A stretch of DNA of 64,000 nt from Acanthosepion pharaonis (GCA_903632075.3 CAHIKZ030005437.1:3357501-3421500), one strand, 5' to 3'. Positions 36,690-48,832 are shown, numbered from the stretch's first letter. Translations and numbers: made by a program. The notes: generated by a model from the letters alone, not told the origin.

Positions 36690-36958
36690 ATTTTTGAGAT
36701 AATGGTATAATGTTACAAATCTTACTAAAACTCCAAGCTGGAGGGGAGAATAGGGATTTCTCAGTATTTCGTGAGTGAATATAACAAACTCAACGACAAT
36801 TGGATCTCAGCTCTCCAATTAACACTTACGAGCCATTATCAATTACACCACCCACACAAAACCTGATGCTTCCAAGTGGTCACCCATGTACGTACTGACC
36901 ATGGTCGATGTTGCTTAAATTCCGCGACCGTATTGGCTTTAACGTGATGTCGTTGGAA
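36690..36958 (-). mobile_element. SINE with 5S-rRNA-like and tRNA-like heads
   Basis: The minus strand from 36955 to 36861 is 5S-rRNA-like. The plus strand shows CCTGATGCTTCCAAGTGGTC, ACCCATGTACGTACTGACC, GGTCGATGTTGCTTAA and a degraded end. The tRNA-like unit is at 36855-36790 (complement of CTCAGCTCTCCAATTAA) and the tail at 36780-36690. Same arrangement as 14098-14345 and 25781-26095. Confidence 0.75.
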
Positions 36959-37254
36959 GCTCCGTAAACTGATTTGCTGAGATGACTATTTGCTTATGTT
37001 TATGCAGAATGCAGTTGTTGTGAAATTGTTGAAATCATATACAGCATGAAATTCATAAGAGAATTCTGTTTTAATAAAGTGGATTAAATGACTTAGGGAA
37101 TTAAAATGTGTGAATGGATATTGAAATTCGGGGTATCTACGAACATAAGAGTTTAAACATTAAAATATAATCTCATCATTGAAAAGGGTCGCCTGTATAA
37201 GAGGAAACTGATAGAACCACGAAGAAACACTGCAAAATGTACGAAGTGAAAGAG

Positions 37255-37500
37255 AATATTACATGTAAAACTGATTGATAAAGGGAAACAATTACGAAGT
37301 TTTCGGGAATATTGAAACAATCAGGGCACTTATACAGCAAATCAGAATGAGATAACTGAGCTTCCTATGGCACATAATCAGGAAAGAGGTCTTAGAAAGT
37401 TTGACACTAGGAGGATACACTGAAGTCAAGAGGCACAGAGGAAAGCAATGCATAACCTCTGCCTAACGAGCTTGCTTAAATAGTTGGCGGAACAGTGATT
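37255..37500 (+). pseudogene. LINE 3'-end fragment
   Basis: Broken frames give an IRMR-LSFLWHIIRKEVLES block near 37340-37400. It is the degraded form of the FLGHIMRKEGLEN motif of the 8865-9725 family. The part upstream is too decayed to follow. Confidence 0.5.
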
Positions 37501-37978
37501 AGATACGATTTACATTTGGAAAATTTTCCACATATTTATTGTTACTATCATATCATTTCGGTCATTGTACCCTCCGGTGTTCTCGAAGTGCCTATTGATC
37601 TGGATAACCTACAAGAAATTCTGAAATGGACCCTTTATTTAATTTACGGGAATCTACTCTTCTCGTTCAATTGCCCATGTGTAAGCATATCGTCTAGTTC
37701 TTATATTTATTATTGCGCAGTTATTGCTAGTCCGTTTCCAATGAGTTCATGTACACACTTCCCAAACCAGCGATTGAACTCACAACCACTATGTCACCAA
37801 ATCCACGAACAAAAGCTTTAATCCACTAGTTCATTGTCCAATAGGATTCAGTTCAGAAGATCCTGGAGGTTACCCAGATAAATATACACTTGGAGAAGAC
37901 CGGAGTGCACAATGGTCGAAACGTTATGATAATAACAATGATGAGGGCAATAGTCCAAATATAGATAGCGTAAATAAT
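37501..37978 (-). mobile_element. Foldback/tRNA-headed element, symmetrical and diverged
   Basis: The left half (37540-37830) is the antisense of the element. TCATTTCGGTCATTGTACCC corresponds to the degraded GAAAC/CGTACAAC region, and the tRNA-like head lies near 37760-37830. On the plus strand the right-hand end follows at 37885-37978 (GAAGACCGGAGTGCACAATG, GTCGAAACGTTATG, GATGAGGGCAATAGTCC). The 108-residue plus-strand frame is contained in it and is not a gene. Confidence 0.65.
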
Positions 37979-37982
37979 GATA

Positions 37983-38268
37983 ACTCTTCTCGGATTGAGG
38001 AATCGGGGAGCCGAGTTCGAATTCTACTCGAATCCATTGATGTCACTTACGTGCTAATACACTTGGGAAAGGTATGAATCTTATTTTTCTCCCCCAGCTA
38101 TAGGTAAATAGCAGGGCAGACCGGGTTCTATACACTTGGATGGCAATTGGTCTACCGCAGAAAGAAATGGCAACCTGCTGCGGGGAAAATCTGCCTCGTC
38201 AGTCATGTATCGAAAGATACATGATAGCCTAAGCATGTATCACGCCTGGCACATAACTGACTGACTTT
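37983..38268 (+). mobile_element. Octopus-type tRNA-derived SINE
   Basis: Nearly colinear with 18405-18685: CTCGGATTGAGGAATC, GCCGAGTTCGAATTC (B-box), AATCCATTGATGTCACTTAC, CCCAGCTATAGGTAAATAGC, GATGGCAATTGGTCTACCG and AACCTGCTGCGGGG. The 3' hairpin CATGTATCGAAAGATACATG is perfect. It is one of the best preserved SINEs in the window. Confidence 0.85.
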
Positions 38269-39441
<1,173 letters not shown>

Positions 39442-39559
39442 TGTATTTTCATTGTAATTATCTTTGGCTGAATATTGTGATCAGAATATTTTGCAATCTC
39501 GACTTCCCGAATTTAGTTTTACCTACATTGGCAGATAAGTATAATCATTTTATTGTTTA

Positions 39560-40070
39560 AAAGGCTTGATGAATATTTTGTTTCCTCTGACTACTCAGAA
39601 AATTATCTTCTGTTTTTTCTTTTCTTTTTTTTGCTTTCCTCTCAACTTTGATCTTCAAAAATTAAAATGTAGCCTCAATATTTTCTCATTATGTGTGGCA
39701 TCCGTTGGTCTCGAGAGGCTACGGATCTGTACCCAAAGAGTAATGCTTCAGTTACTGATCATCTTTATATGTCTACACAGGAGAGACAGTCTCGATGGAA
39801 ACGAATGCATGCTAAGACGTTCTCCCGCCGATGTCGCCATGTTTCTTTCCATCAAGCATGCTTCTCCCAGGCGTCAAACCTCAGTTTCTTCTCTACTCGC
39901 TGCAGCCTTCGATGTAAATTGCCTGAAATCGTTGGTGTCCATCGCTCTCATGTTTTTTAGCCGACGCTCTTTTACTGCTGGTTTTTACAAAAGCTTTGGA
40001 ATTTTCTCAACAACTTTGATCGGTTCGACGATGGAGTGTCCTTTTTAATCGCGATATTTTATTGTCCTCT
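39560..40070. other. Unassigned segment with a 160-residue open frame
   Basis: The plus strand has a 160-residue frame (39566-40048), overlapped in another phase by an 89-residue frame. The minus strand reads as short charged frames. The segment from 39690 to 40030 has a more balanced base composition than its surroundings, which is why frames stay open. I see no signal peptide pattern, domain or splice structure that would support a gene. It could be a decayed repeat. Confidence 0.25.
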
Positions 40071-40439
40071 CTCAATAACGTTTTCTCAGTTTCTTTCATT
40101 GTCAGCCACTTCCTGTGCCTTAGTGGATTCATCGCCTTGCTTAGTTGGAAAAAGTTCATTTTAATACATATCGTGGACATATTATGCTTGGCAAAATATA
40201 TTTGTTAAAAAAGTTAAATGCGTGTTGTGGCGCGCGATTGCTTTCGACAGTTGCAAAACCTTTTAAAGAAATCCCTGGCTTTACATTCATTCAATAAGAA
40301 AGCATTTTTAAAATAATATTCCTCATTGCGATTGTTAAGCGGTAAACTGAGCTATTACCGTGACAATGTCCTTCTCAAAATACTTGTTTTTGTAATTAAA
40401 TATTGTTATTCATCATGACGGTCGTCTTCGAGTATAGAA

Positions 40440-40690
40440 TCAGAGGTTAGCAGTGAATATTTCGAAGACAGTAGGAAACCGTTGTTCTAGGTTAGAGTGG
40501 ATATTTCGATAAAAAGTAGCAGAGCATAGTTCGTCCTTCTGGTTCTCTTCGCCTGACAAGCTGGACTGGACATTCGGGTGAAGTGAACAAAAATGGCCGC
40601 CTTTATACACGACGGATTGAATATTCTACGTCTTCTGATTGCTTAACCTTCTATTGGTAGACTAAGTCAAGGCGCACACTAGTTACATAC
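40440..40690 (-). promoter_or_regulatory. Promoter-like segment (CCAAT and TATA motifs), possible LTR piece
   Basis: On the minus strand, starting with TGTAACTAG near 40687, the sequence has CTACCAATAGAAGG (near 40655) and GTATAAAGGCGGCC (near 40600) at promoter-like spacing. It then runs on to CACTTCACCCG about 30 nt further. TG at the start and a TATA box could mean a solo LTR, but no second end or target duplication is visible. A nearby TACATACATACAT run near 40690 and 40950 could have confused boundaries. Confidence 0.25.
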
Positions 40691-42300
40691 ATACATACAT
40701 CTCCCCGTCTCATTTTTATCATTATTAAATTTTATGTATATTTTATTCATCATTAAATTTTTATGGATTGGGGCGCGTTTTGTAGGTCCCCTTAGAGGGA
40801 TGTGGTATTATGTGGACGGAGGATTGAATGGTGATGGATGAGTTCTTGTGGTGAATGGGTAAATTATTGAATGGGTCGTGAATTCCATAAGATAGTTATG
40901 ACCAGCCTCTTCCCTCCTCTTTTTCCCTTGTGCCACAATTCTCCTAGTTACATATACATACATATACAAAAAAACTGTAACAAAAAGGATCAGTTTCTTG
41001 TCTATACATCAGTCGTTGAAATCTGTAAATGGAGATAGTTGGCAAAGATATACGAACTGATGTTTGGTTTGAAATAAGCGTAGTTGCACTTTTCACTACA
41101 CGTTTAATGTAAAAGATGTTCACTCGAAGTGTCAATTAAGGTCATTTTGGAATGAGGTGTTAATGGCTTTCAATGAAAAGAAAATGTGAATTTTCTTCAT
41201 AAAAATGCATGTCTTGCATGTATTGCATGTATTTTTTTTTTGCGGGTTGACAGTGAAAAAAAATTAAATCCTTTGATCAATTCCCAGTTGATCATTGATT
41301 ATCAATTGTAATTATCTGAGAAAGAGTGATCACCTGGGAATTGATCAAACGAATTACATTTGATTAGACAAAGTTGCAGGTTGAGCTCAAACCAGAAACT
41401 GCTTTTGGAAAGAAGCAAAAAAGACAATTTTTAATTCAAATTTATCAGGAGATTCCAGTTCAATTGGCTTTAAGGAATGAGTTAGACACAGAATAAGTAT
41501 TAAATATAGTTTTGGCAGAAGAGAGCAGAGAAAATCAGATAGAGATTAACGAAATTAGCAAGTATCTAATTAACTATGTATTAATTAGGGAAAAGCTAAA
41601 CACATCCTAAATTATCATAACAGTAGAAATATTAGTATGCCTCTTAATGCTTCTAATTTTAATCTAATCGATCTGTTAATGTACACATACCGTTTCCTGA
41701 CCATAACCATTTAAACATCAACCCTAAGGGTTAGCGTACTGTGCATCTGTCCATGAGGTGAAGTACTGTCTGATGTTTATTTATTTTTTACTGTCATAGA
41801 TGAAGCGGCCATGGCAACTTGCGAAGTTTGATCTAGATACTTGGAAGCACCTCAATCGGAGATGGTCTAAATGGACTGACTTATTCAAACCAAGGATATT
41901 TCTGGGCCCCAAATTCAAGGTTATGAACTGCTTTTATGAAAGCCGGTAACCAGATACATATTTGGCTATGATGTATTTGCTTCGTATATCTTATCAGATT
42001 GGGTGTCATGATGAGCGTATCAGGATTCATATATTTTTTTATACTAATGTAATTTTCCTGACATCCTCATCTCTCATCAATCATCGAATAATTTCACTGA
42101 TATAGCCATTCTGTTTGATAAAAATATTTGAACAATATTTTACAATCCTCAGAAATTTGACCTAAACTACGAGAATGTGACATTTTAAAATGCTATTCCA
42201 ATAATAATAGCAGCACTAGAAACTGCTAAAGATAATACTGATAAGAAAATCCCCTGAAACCGCTGATTTTCCTAAACTAGATGGATCGTGCACATGAGCA
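40691..42300. other. Unassigned DNA with one inverted repeat
   Basis: Apart from the hairpin at 41272-41349 (listed separately) I see no gene or named repeat here. TACATA units occur near 40690 and 40950. Confidence 0.4.
41272..41349. repeat. Hairpin with 23-bp arms
   Basis: The arms at 41272-41294 and 41327-41349 are inverted copies with 22 of 23 positions matching (TTTGATCAATTCCCAG core). The loop is 32 nt and AT-rich. It may be a small MITE end pair or a foldback. Confidence 0.8.
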
Positions 42301-42840
42301 ACATACACATACAGGGCGGTCTGAAAATCTTGTCACCCCAACAATATAATTTTCTATTTCAACGCTCTGTGTGGTATTATCAATAAGAGTCTTTCACATG
42401 AACGATACCAGAATACCCATCAGTAATTCGCACCGTTCGAAGAAGCTTTGCCACAATCAACAAAGCAGTGCTGCGTAAAATATCACACAGCACATGGCAA
42501 CCCATTATTTTTTGTCACGAAAACGATTGTGTTCCTACAGATCTTCTCAATGGGTGACATCGTCAATGAAATTGAATAAACTGAATCCAGTACGTGTGCT
42601 TTTCGTTACTGTATTACTTGTTCTTCTATTCTCATTACTTTTTGCTAGGGGTGTCAGATTTTCGGATTGCTATGTACATAGAAAAAAGTCAGTAGGTAAT
42701 ATGCTTAACTTTAAAACTTTACATCAAAACTCAGATAAAAACAAAAAGAAACTAGAAATGGAAATAGTATTAAGGAAACAATACCAAAAACGAACCTCCA
42801 TCTTCCCAATGTTGTATTACTCTTCAGTATGTTCATGATA
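42301..42840 (+). repeat. Dispersed repeat segment related to 26965-27085
   Basis: Starts near GGCGGTCTGAAAATCTTGTC, which resembles a DNA-transposon terminus. At 42548-42640 it shares the GACATCGTCAATGAAATTG, AATAAACTGAATCCAGTA and TTACTGTATTAC blocks with 26990-27085. A 114-residue plus-strand frame (42494-42838) crosses it. It has a hydrophobic stretch near residues 35-52, but it is not preserved in the other copy, so I do not call a gene. Confidence 0.45.
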
Positions 42841-44064
42841 TAATTTAATTTCAGGAAAGCCAACAACATCTCCGTGTAAGTTGAATAAAAGTATCATACT
42901 GGCCACTCTCAATATAAACTAAATAGATTCATTTCGTGTTCCTTTTATTGTCATATAATTTCTAGGTTCCGAACAGTTATCTCAATTTTATCATAGTTCC
43001 TTATAACATCTTCAGAAATTAAACAGACATCAACAAATTAAACATTGGATCGATTGAAACATTTAGTTCAAGCGAATTGTGGGCTCTGGTGCACGTATCA
43101 ATGAATATCAAGAAGAAATTCGTTTTCCTTCCATGACTCAAGGATTCAGTCAAAAATATTTTGGCACATTATAGGGCAAGGGAATCCTTATTAATTTGCG
43201 TGATTAATGTAATTATATTTTTGATGCTGTAAAGACGTACATATATAATTCCAACCAACAGTTTTTATTCTTGTTTCTTCCTTGAAAATTATCACTTAAA
43301 TGAGCTGAAAGACAACTTTCTTCGTCCGTTAATGACATGAGGATTGTTTTTTTTTTTTTTTTTTGCTGCAGTTGATCCACTGCCTTTAACTTATCAAGGA
43401 TATGTAACATGTGGGAGGGTTTCTTTGATAGGTTCGAACTATGAAAGATCTAGGAAAAAACATCTAACATAAGATACTAGCCGTGAATCAGTTCCCTAAT
43501 GATACAAATAAATCTGGGGTTACTAAACCTATGTAGCATAACTATATTGTTTGTTTTAGGTTATAACTGGGATATTTATGCTTATAGGCAGCACATATAA
43601 ATTGAATAGAAAATAACAAATCAATGTATTGACTTTTCACACTAACTTAAATGCTCAGGAAGGATATTCACTTCAGTACATAGAGATAACAGTGTACTTA
43701 GCTATATTTTCCTGAAAAAAAAAATAAGAGAAAGGCTTTATAACGTTCAACAGACAATGTTATTTAGTGAATGCCAAATGTTTCCTTATAAGGAAACTCT
43801 TGATTCTCAACATAATCATTATATGAGTAAAAATTGTTTTGGTTTTAAAATGGTTGGTAAATTTCCGGAAAATATATGAATGGAAAGCAAGATAATGAGT
43901 GGTTGGTCGATATATTTTAATATATTCTATTTCAGGCCACAATCTGAGTTTCAAAGCCGTGTTATGAATGGAAATAGTATTAACGTGAATGAAAAATTAT
44001 TTGGTTTTATTTGATATACGAAATTTATCAATCACTGTAATAATTTTTAAGTTATGAATACCTG
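42841..44064. other. Unassigned AT-rich DNA
   Basis: A T-run of about 17 lies near 43350. No gene, RNA or repeat family is recognised. Confidence 0.4.
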
Positions 44065-44455
44065 AAAGAGTTTGTCTATATTTCTGAGATGAGGTATTAT
44101 TTACAGTATTTACATTAGTCGGACTATTGTCCTCATCTTTATCCTGACACATGGCACAGTGGATAAAGGCGTTGGTTAGATCCAGTGACAGACCCAAAGA
44201 AGGTGAGTTCAATTCCTGGTTAAGGCAGTGGAGAACTTTCAGAGGGAAAATTAGCAGGAGATAACTGATAACTGACATCCATCAAACATGGCACGTGGAA
44301 TAAGAACAGTCTACCCCAGCGATCGAAATAAAGGGTTCAGTTCGAAATTCCAACCACCTGAAGAAGGCCGGAGCGTACAACGGCCGAAACGTTGTGACAA
44401 ATATGGCGATAAAGATGAGGACAATAGTCCGACTAATGTAAATACTGTGAATAAC
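44065..44455 (+). mobile_element. Foldback element with 47-bp inverted ends around a tRNA-like head (best copy)
   Basis: The inner termini 44097-44143 and 44408-44454 are inverted repeats with 46 of 47 positions matching. An outer terminus (GTCTATATTTCTGAGATGAG) precedes them. Inside lies a tRNA-like unit of normal length, 44149-44226, with A-box-like TGGCACAGTGG and B-box-like GAGTTCAATTCC. A body follows (AATTAGCAGGAGATAACTG, AAACATGGCACGTGG). Then come CTGAAGA (44358-44364), GGCCG-N10-CGGCC and GAAAC (44386-44390). Flanking GAATA-CTGAAAG strings at 44057-44069 and 44450-44462 may be a target duplication. This mixes DNA-transposon-like ends with a SINE-like promoter. The minus-strand 93-residue frame is a by-product. 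Confidence 0.85.
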
Positions 44456-44639
44456 TGAAAGCTGTGATATTTTACTATTATAATATACAATATATTATAG
44501 TAATAATATTACTATTATTATGTAGTGTTGAATGCAATATTTTGATTACGTTGTTGTTCTTTCTTCAATTTATATAATATCATTCTACGAAATAATGTAA
44601 TTTATGTTATCTGATAGAGTTCTTTTGTTGATTCTGTAG

Positions 44640-44940
44640 CGCCAGTCCAAAAAATCAGAAGAAGGCTTACGGCCACTTCAGGTTGAGACACTGGTTCCTG
44701 TACGATAATCGGTTAAGCAAGGTCGAATCTGACCAGTAACAAGATGGATGACCGTTTGTGACTATTAGGCGGTGTAAATAAAATTCAATGTGCGGTTGAT
44801 GTAATGGATAATGTCTCAAAATTGTTAATCGGAGAGCCAAGTTCTAATTCTCGTTGGGTTAGTTATATTCACTAACGTGTAAATAAACATGGGAAAAGTG
44901 TGAATCCACCGCTTCTCCCCAAGCAAGACCTGCATCATTA
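44640..44940 (+). mobile_element. SINE with fused 5S-rRNA-like and tRNA-like heads (plus-strand copy)
   Basis: 44665-44770 is 5S-rRNA-like: GCTTACGGCCAC, CGGTTAAGCAAGGTCGAATC, TGACCAGTAAC and AAGATGGATGACCG, in 5S order. The tRNA-like unit follows at about 44785-44860: TGATGTAATGGATAATG as A-box region, and GAGCCAAGTTCTAATTC as B-box. The body then has TTCACTAACGTGTAAATAA and ATGGGAAAAGTGTGAATCC, which are the same blocks as in the tRNA-only SINEs at 18405 and 37983. It therefore links the 5S-headed and tRNA-headed families. Confidence 0.8.
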
Positions 44941-45204
44941 AACAATTATTATCTCAAAAAAAAATTTACAAACTACAAATATTTTCTGCCTTAAAAAGCA
45001 ATCAATAAAGCAAAAAACAAAACATGTTCGAAGAAGGATGGTTTTCAGCAAGAACCACAGACTTCACTATTTTTAACCATTGATATTAGAAATTGGCTGT
45101 ATACAACTTATAGATTGGCGCCGTGCATGGATTCCATATGGAAGTTTGAATCTGAGTTTTTGATTTTGTAAACATTTTGTTGTGCTAGCTGAAACTATAA
45201 AATC

Positions 45205-45730
45205 AATTCTATGTTCATTTTCTTTTCCCCTTCTACTAAATGTGTTAATACTGATCTATACACCGAATTATATTTCAATATCGTGAGGGTAAATGCTATC
45301 ACTGCTTTCATTCAAATTTCAGCTCCTAGTTTCTATTTTGGGAACGTTCATCGTTCCTTTTTCTTTGAATATTTAGTAGAGGATGATGATTTTCTGTTCA
45401 AGATCATTCCTATCCCAACTATGTATATCTATCTCGTCGGGATAGCCGCCGTCATCAGTCAATTGGCTTCGAGTATGACTGTCTTCTATTACTTCATTCG
45501 TTTGGTATGTGGTATGGAATCCTTAAATGATCAATACTCATCTATTCACATCTTTGCTTGTAAATGAGTCTAAGAAAATATTAAATAGACTAGGGCACAT
45601 ACTTTCTCCTTGTCATATTTACGATCACGCTTGAAATGTTTCCGTATTGGAAAACTCACCAAACATGTAAGATTTTGTGGACTGATAATGTTCTTCTATT
45701 TGATCGATGCATTCAGAATAGAATTCGAAA
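45205..45730 (-). pseudogene. Non-LTR reverse transcriptase fragment, minus strand
   Basis: On the minus strand, near 45640-45560, broken frames give a KYVPSLFNIFLDSF-like block. This is the conserved RT segment G-RQGC-LSP-LFN-FLD just upstream of the active site. It is followed by an LTDDGGYPDEIDIHS-like block near 45440. Frames shift several times. The 118-residue plus-strand frame at 45211-45567 is antisense to it. Confidence 0.55.
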
Positions 45731-45795
45731 ACAAAAAATAACTTGCTGAAATACTTTTGGATGTAAAACATGGATGATCATACATTTTGGCTAGG

Positions 45796-45836
45796 TTTGT
45801 GTGTGTATGTGTGTGCGTGCGCGCACGCGCGTATTG
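45796..45836. repeat. Alternating purine-pyrimidine (TG)n/(CG)n tract
   Basis: TG-rich units pass into GCGTGCGCGCACGCGCG. Alternating purine-pyrimidine sequence of this kind can adopt Z-DNA. The CpG content is striking in such AT-rich DNA. Confidence 0.8.
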
Positions 45837-45839
45837 TCA

Positions 45840-46565
45840 CATATGATAATTAAATATGTTGCAGCATAACCCTCAATGTGGTTTTACATTTCCGGTGCGT
45901 AATAGCATATATGTTAATTAGAATAAGGAGACGAATTCTAGGAATGTATTTTCTATATAAACATGCCGATGTCATGTACAGGGCACAGGAGTCAAATTAT
46001 TCTCTCAGCAAGACGATCCATCAGGCAATCTGCACGCGAGCATTTCCATTTCCCCTTACGGTCTGTCCATCGATCTGTTATGACACTCGTACTGTGAATT
46101 TCTACAGATAGGATAAACCTATTTCTTTTCTCCGAGGGCAACTACATATTACATTTTATCCTGCTTTCTAGGATCTTTCTATTATTGTGAAACGAATGCC
46201 TTGTTTAGGTTCTTGAGGGTCTGTTTGTAACGGAATCAAGTTACTAATAATAGTCGGTACAAATTTAGTTTAACAGAGAACGTAAAGCAGTTTAATACCA
46301 GAAGAAATAAAGTAAAAAGTAAGGAAGTAAAACTAATAATTGAAAGAATGGAAAGAAACATCAATGAAGGAAGCAAATGAGTTCATGTATAGAAAGGTAA
46401 CAGGTTAAGTAAAGAAGCGAGAAAAAATCAAAGGAAAATATAAAAGAGTAAAAGTGCGTATCACTGGATTTTGATGTTGAAAGATGAAAGCATATAATTG
46501 ATAGATAAATAAATAGGAGAATGAATTACTTCACATATAAACAATAAAAAATTGCATTAAAGCAT
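45840..46565. other. Unassigned DNA
   Basis: A 77-residue plus-strand frame (45878-46111) has no motif. Nothing is recognised. Confidence 0.4.
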
Positions 46566-46805
46566 TTGCGTTTAGCGTAGAGGTCATCGATGCGGAAAAT
46601 GGGTTCGGTGAGCAGTGTTCAAATCCAAAAAATACTTATATACCGTTTGCTAAGGTATAAATCCATTTCTTCTTGTCCCCCATCTATTGGTTAAATAGCA
46701 AGATAGACAGTGATCTCTAGGTTTGAACGGAAACCAATCTAAGAGAAGGGAATTTGAATTCCAAACCCTGTAGAAGGCAGAATCTACTATTATCTTTCTT
46801 GAGAA
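46566..46805 (+). mobile_element. Octopus-type tRNA-derived SINE, diverged
   Basis: The tRNA-like head begins near GCGTAGAGGTCATCG, with a degraded B-box GTGTTCAAATCC. The body keeps AAGGTATAAATCC, CCCCATCTATTGGTTAAATA, GCAAGATAGACAG and GAAACCAATCTAAG in family order. The 3' hairpin is lost. Confidence 0.65.
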
Positions 46806-48290
46806 TTCTTGGTAATACATAAATAATTTTCCAGAATATTCCAGTGCAATTTTCCCTTTTCAATATTGTAATTGATAATTATATTTTAGATATATTGTAA
46901 AAAAAATAATAATCAGGAGGATAGTGGTTGGGGGTAACTAAAGAATTCTGAAAAAATGGAATAAATGACAATCCGAAAATTCAATACCTGGTAAATGATT
47001 TGGTGAATAAGTCAACTCCCAATCAAGGTATAAAATTATTTGTTTGATAACGAAAAAATAACACTAGATAGAATAGTATGCATCTGTTAATTATTAAGCT
47101 TGAGATGAAGTTCTCTACAGCCTGAGGGTATATTTTCAGTACTCTCGGTAAAGTATCAATTAAATATTTACGCTAAAATGTTTTTCTTTACAGAGTACTT
47201 TTAATATCAGAGTTCGAATATTTTGTGTCGAATTTTACCGTTTTAAAATGAGTTTAGATCAGTCCGACATCGGGCACTATATTCTGTATGAATATAAAGA
47301 AAGCTCTTCATCAACAGAGGCAAAAATAAGCATTCGTTCTGTCTATGGAAATTAAGCTTTAAATGTTCGCACATACCAATTATGTTTTGGGAAGTTTCCA
47401 TTGATAAATTGTCTCTGGAAGATTTAAATCGAATTGGACGAACAAGGTCTCTCCATATTGAAATATGGAAACCATAATTGAGGGAAATTCCAAGTAAACT
47501 AGACACAAAATATTAATACATGTCACTCTCCGATCATAAAACACCTTCATATTTCTGGAAAAGTATTAAATTTGGTTAATGTATTCCTGATCATCAGATT
47601 GCTTCTCAGCTTAATCAATGAATTGGTCTTAACTTGTCATTGGAGAATAGAATTGCTACCTAACTTTTCACGGTTAGAATCAACATCTACTTCGACACCT
47701 TCAGTTTAATTGGGTGTAGTAATTGTTCGAATCAATCAATTGATTTTCCGAAATGAGCTAACAGTAGAGATCTTCAAATCTTACCTCACCAGAGTTTTCG
47801 AATAAAAAGCGACATTTGAGAAGTTGATTCAGTTCGGTTGGGAAGCAACCGAAATGAATCAACTAAATTATCCACTTTTCTTTGAACTAATTTGTCGCCA
47901 AACTACATTCATAAATATGGAAGCCAAACATCAAAACAACGAACATAAACAATTTTGATCAAATTATTTTCAACGCTTTAAGTTTCGTAGAGTACGTTGA
48001 ATATATTGCGTGTCTTGATTGGATTACTATCAAATACAACTGGTCTTCCTAATAGCGAACAGAAACCACACTGAAAATTTACAAACTATATTTGGAATTC
48101 AATCATTCACGATAACATTTTCAGGCATAGAAAAAAAGAACCCATTACATTAGAACAGAATTTTAATTTGTTTAAACAAGAGACGGCGATGAAATTTTTG
48201 TTTCTTTATGTCATACCATTTGTACCCGTTCTACATCTGATACGATATCAGTCAGAATACAATCGAATGTAATGTAGTTGAATGAGCTTA
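46806..48290. other. Unassigned AT-rich DNA
   Basis: No reading frame with a motif and no repeat family that I can name. Confidence 0.4.
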
Positions 48291-48832
48291 ACCTGAACCT
48301 TACGTAATTCTATCTAAATTAGTTGTGGTCTATATATGGAAGCAAAATATTGAAAAAATAGAATTAAAAATTGCGTTATGAAAATGAAAATATTAAAAGT
48401 AAACGAAAATAAAATGATCTTTAAAATGAATAGAAATATTAAAATATGTCAGAAGGTATTAATTCGCATAATTATAAGAAACATTCAAAATTATCTCAAT
48501 ATTAAAGTTGGATGGAGTACAGAGCTTTTGGATTTCTAAGTAAACTATTATTGGAAAGTTTCTTGCAAGAAAATTAGTATGCATTTGAATGTCTTCAAAC
48601 GAAAACTTTTAGCGACTATTTATGCTGGACACTACAATGCAGCGATTTATGCAGTTATAAATGAAGGGTACGGATGGAATGTATTTACGGCTGAAAAAAT
48701 ATTTTACACAGATACTATAAATCTGTAATTTATGATGCAAAAACTGGCAGGCGCTTTGTCCGAATTTCAAATGATCGGTTTTATAATATTGTTTTTTTGT
48801 TAAGTTCAATTTTTGCACCAAGTCGCAACGGT
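48291..48832 (+). repeat. Segment A of a 650-bp repeat, left copy
   Basis: Nearly identical to 58518-59076 over about 540 bp. Visible differences are a 9-bp gap near 48417, single-base changes and homopolymer length changes. It begins at CCTGAACCTTACG and stops abruptly at AAGTCGCAACG, where the right copy continues into TTTATCTGTTCAATG. The 102-residue frame of the right copy (58814-59122) is frameshifted here near 48698 by loss of one A. It is part of a tandem-duplicated locus (see 58482-59171). Confidence 0.85.
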
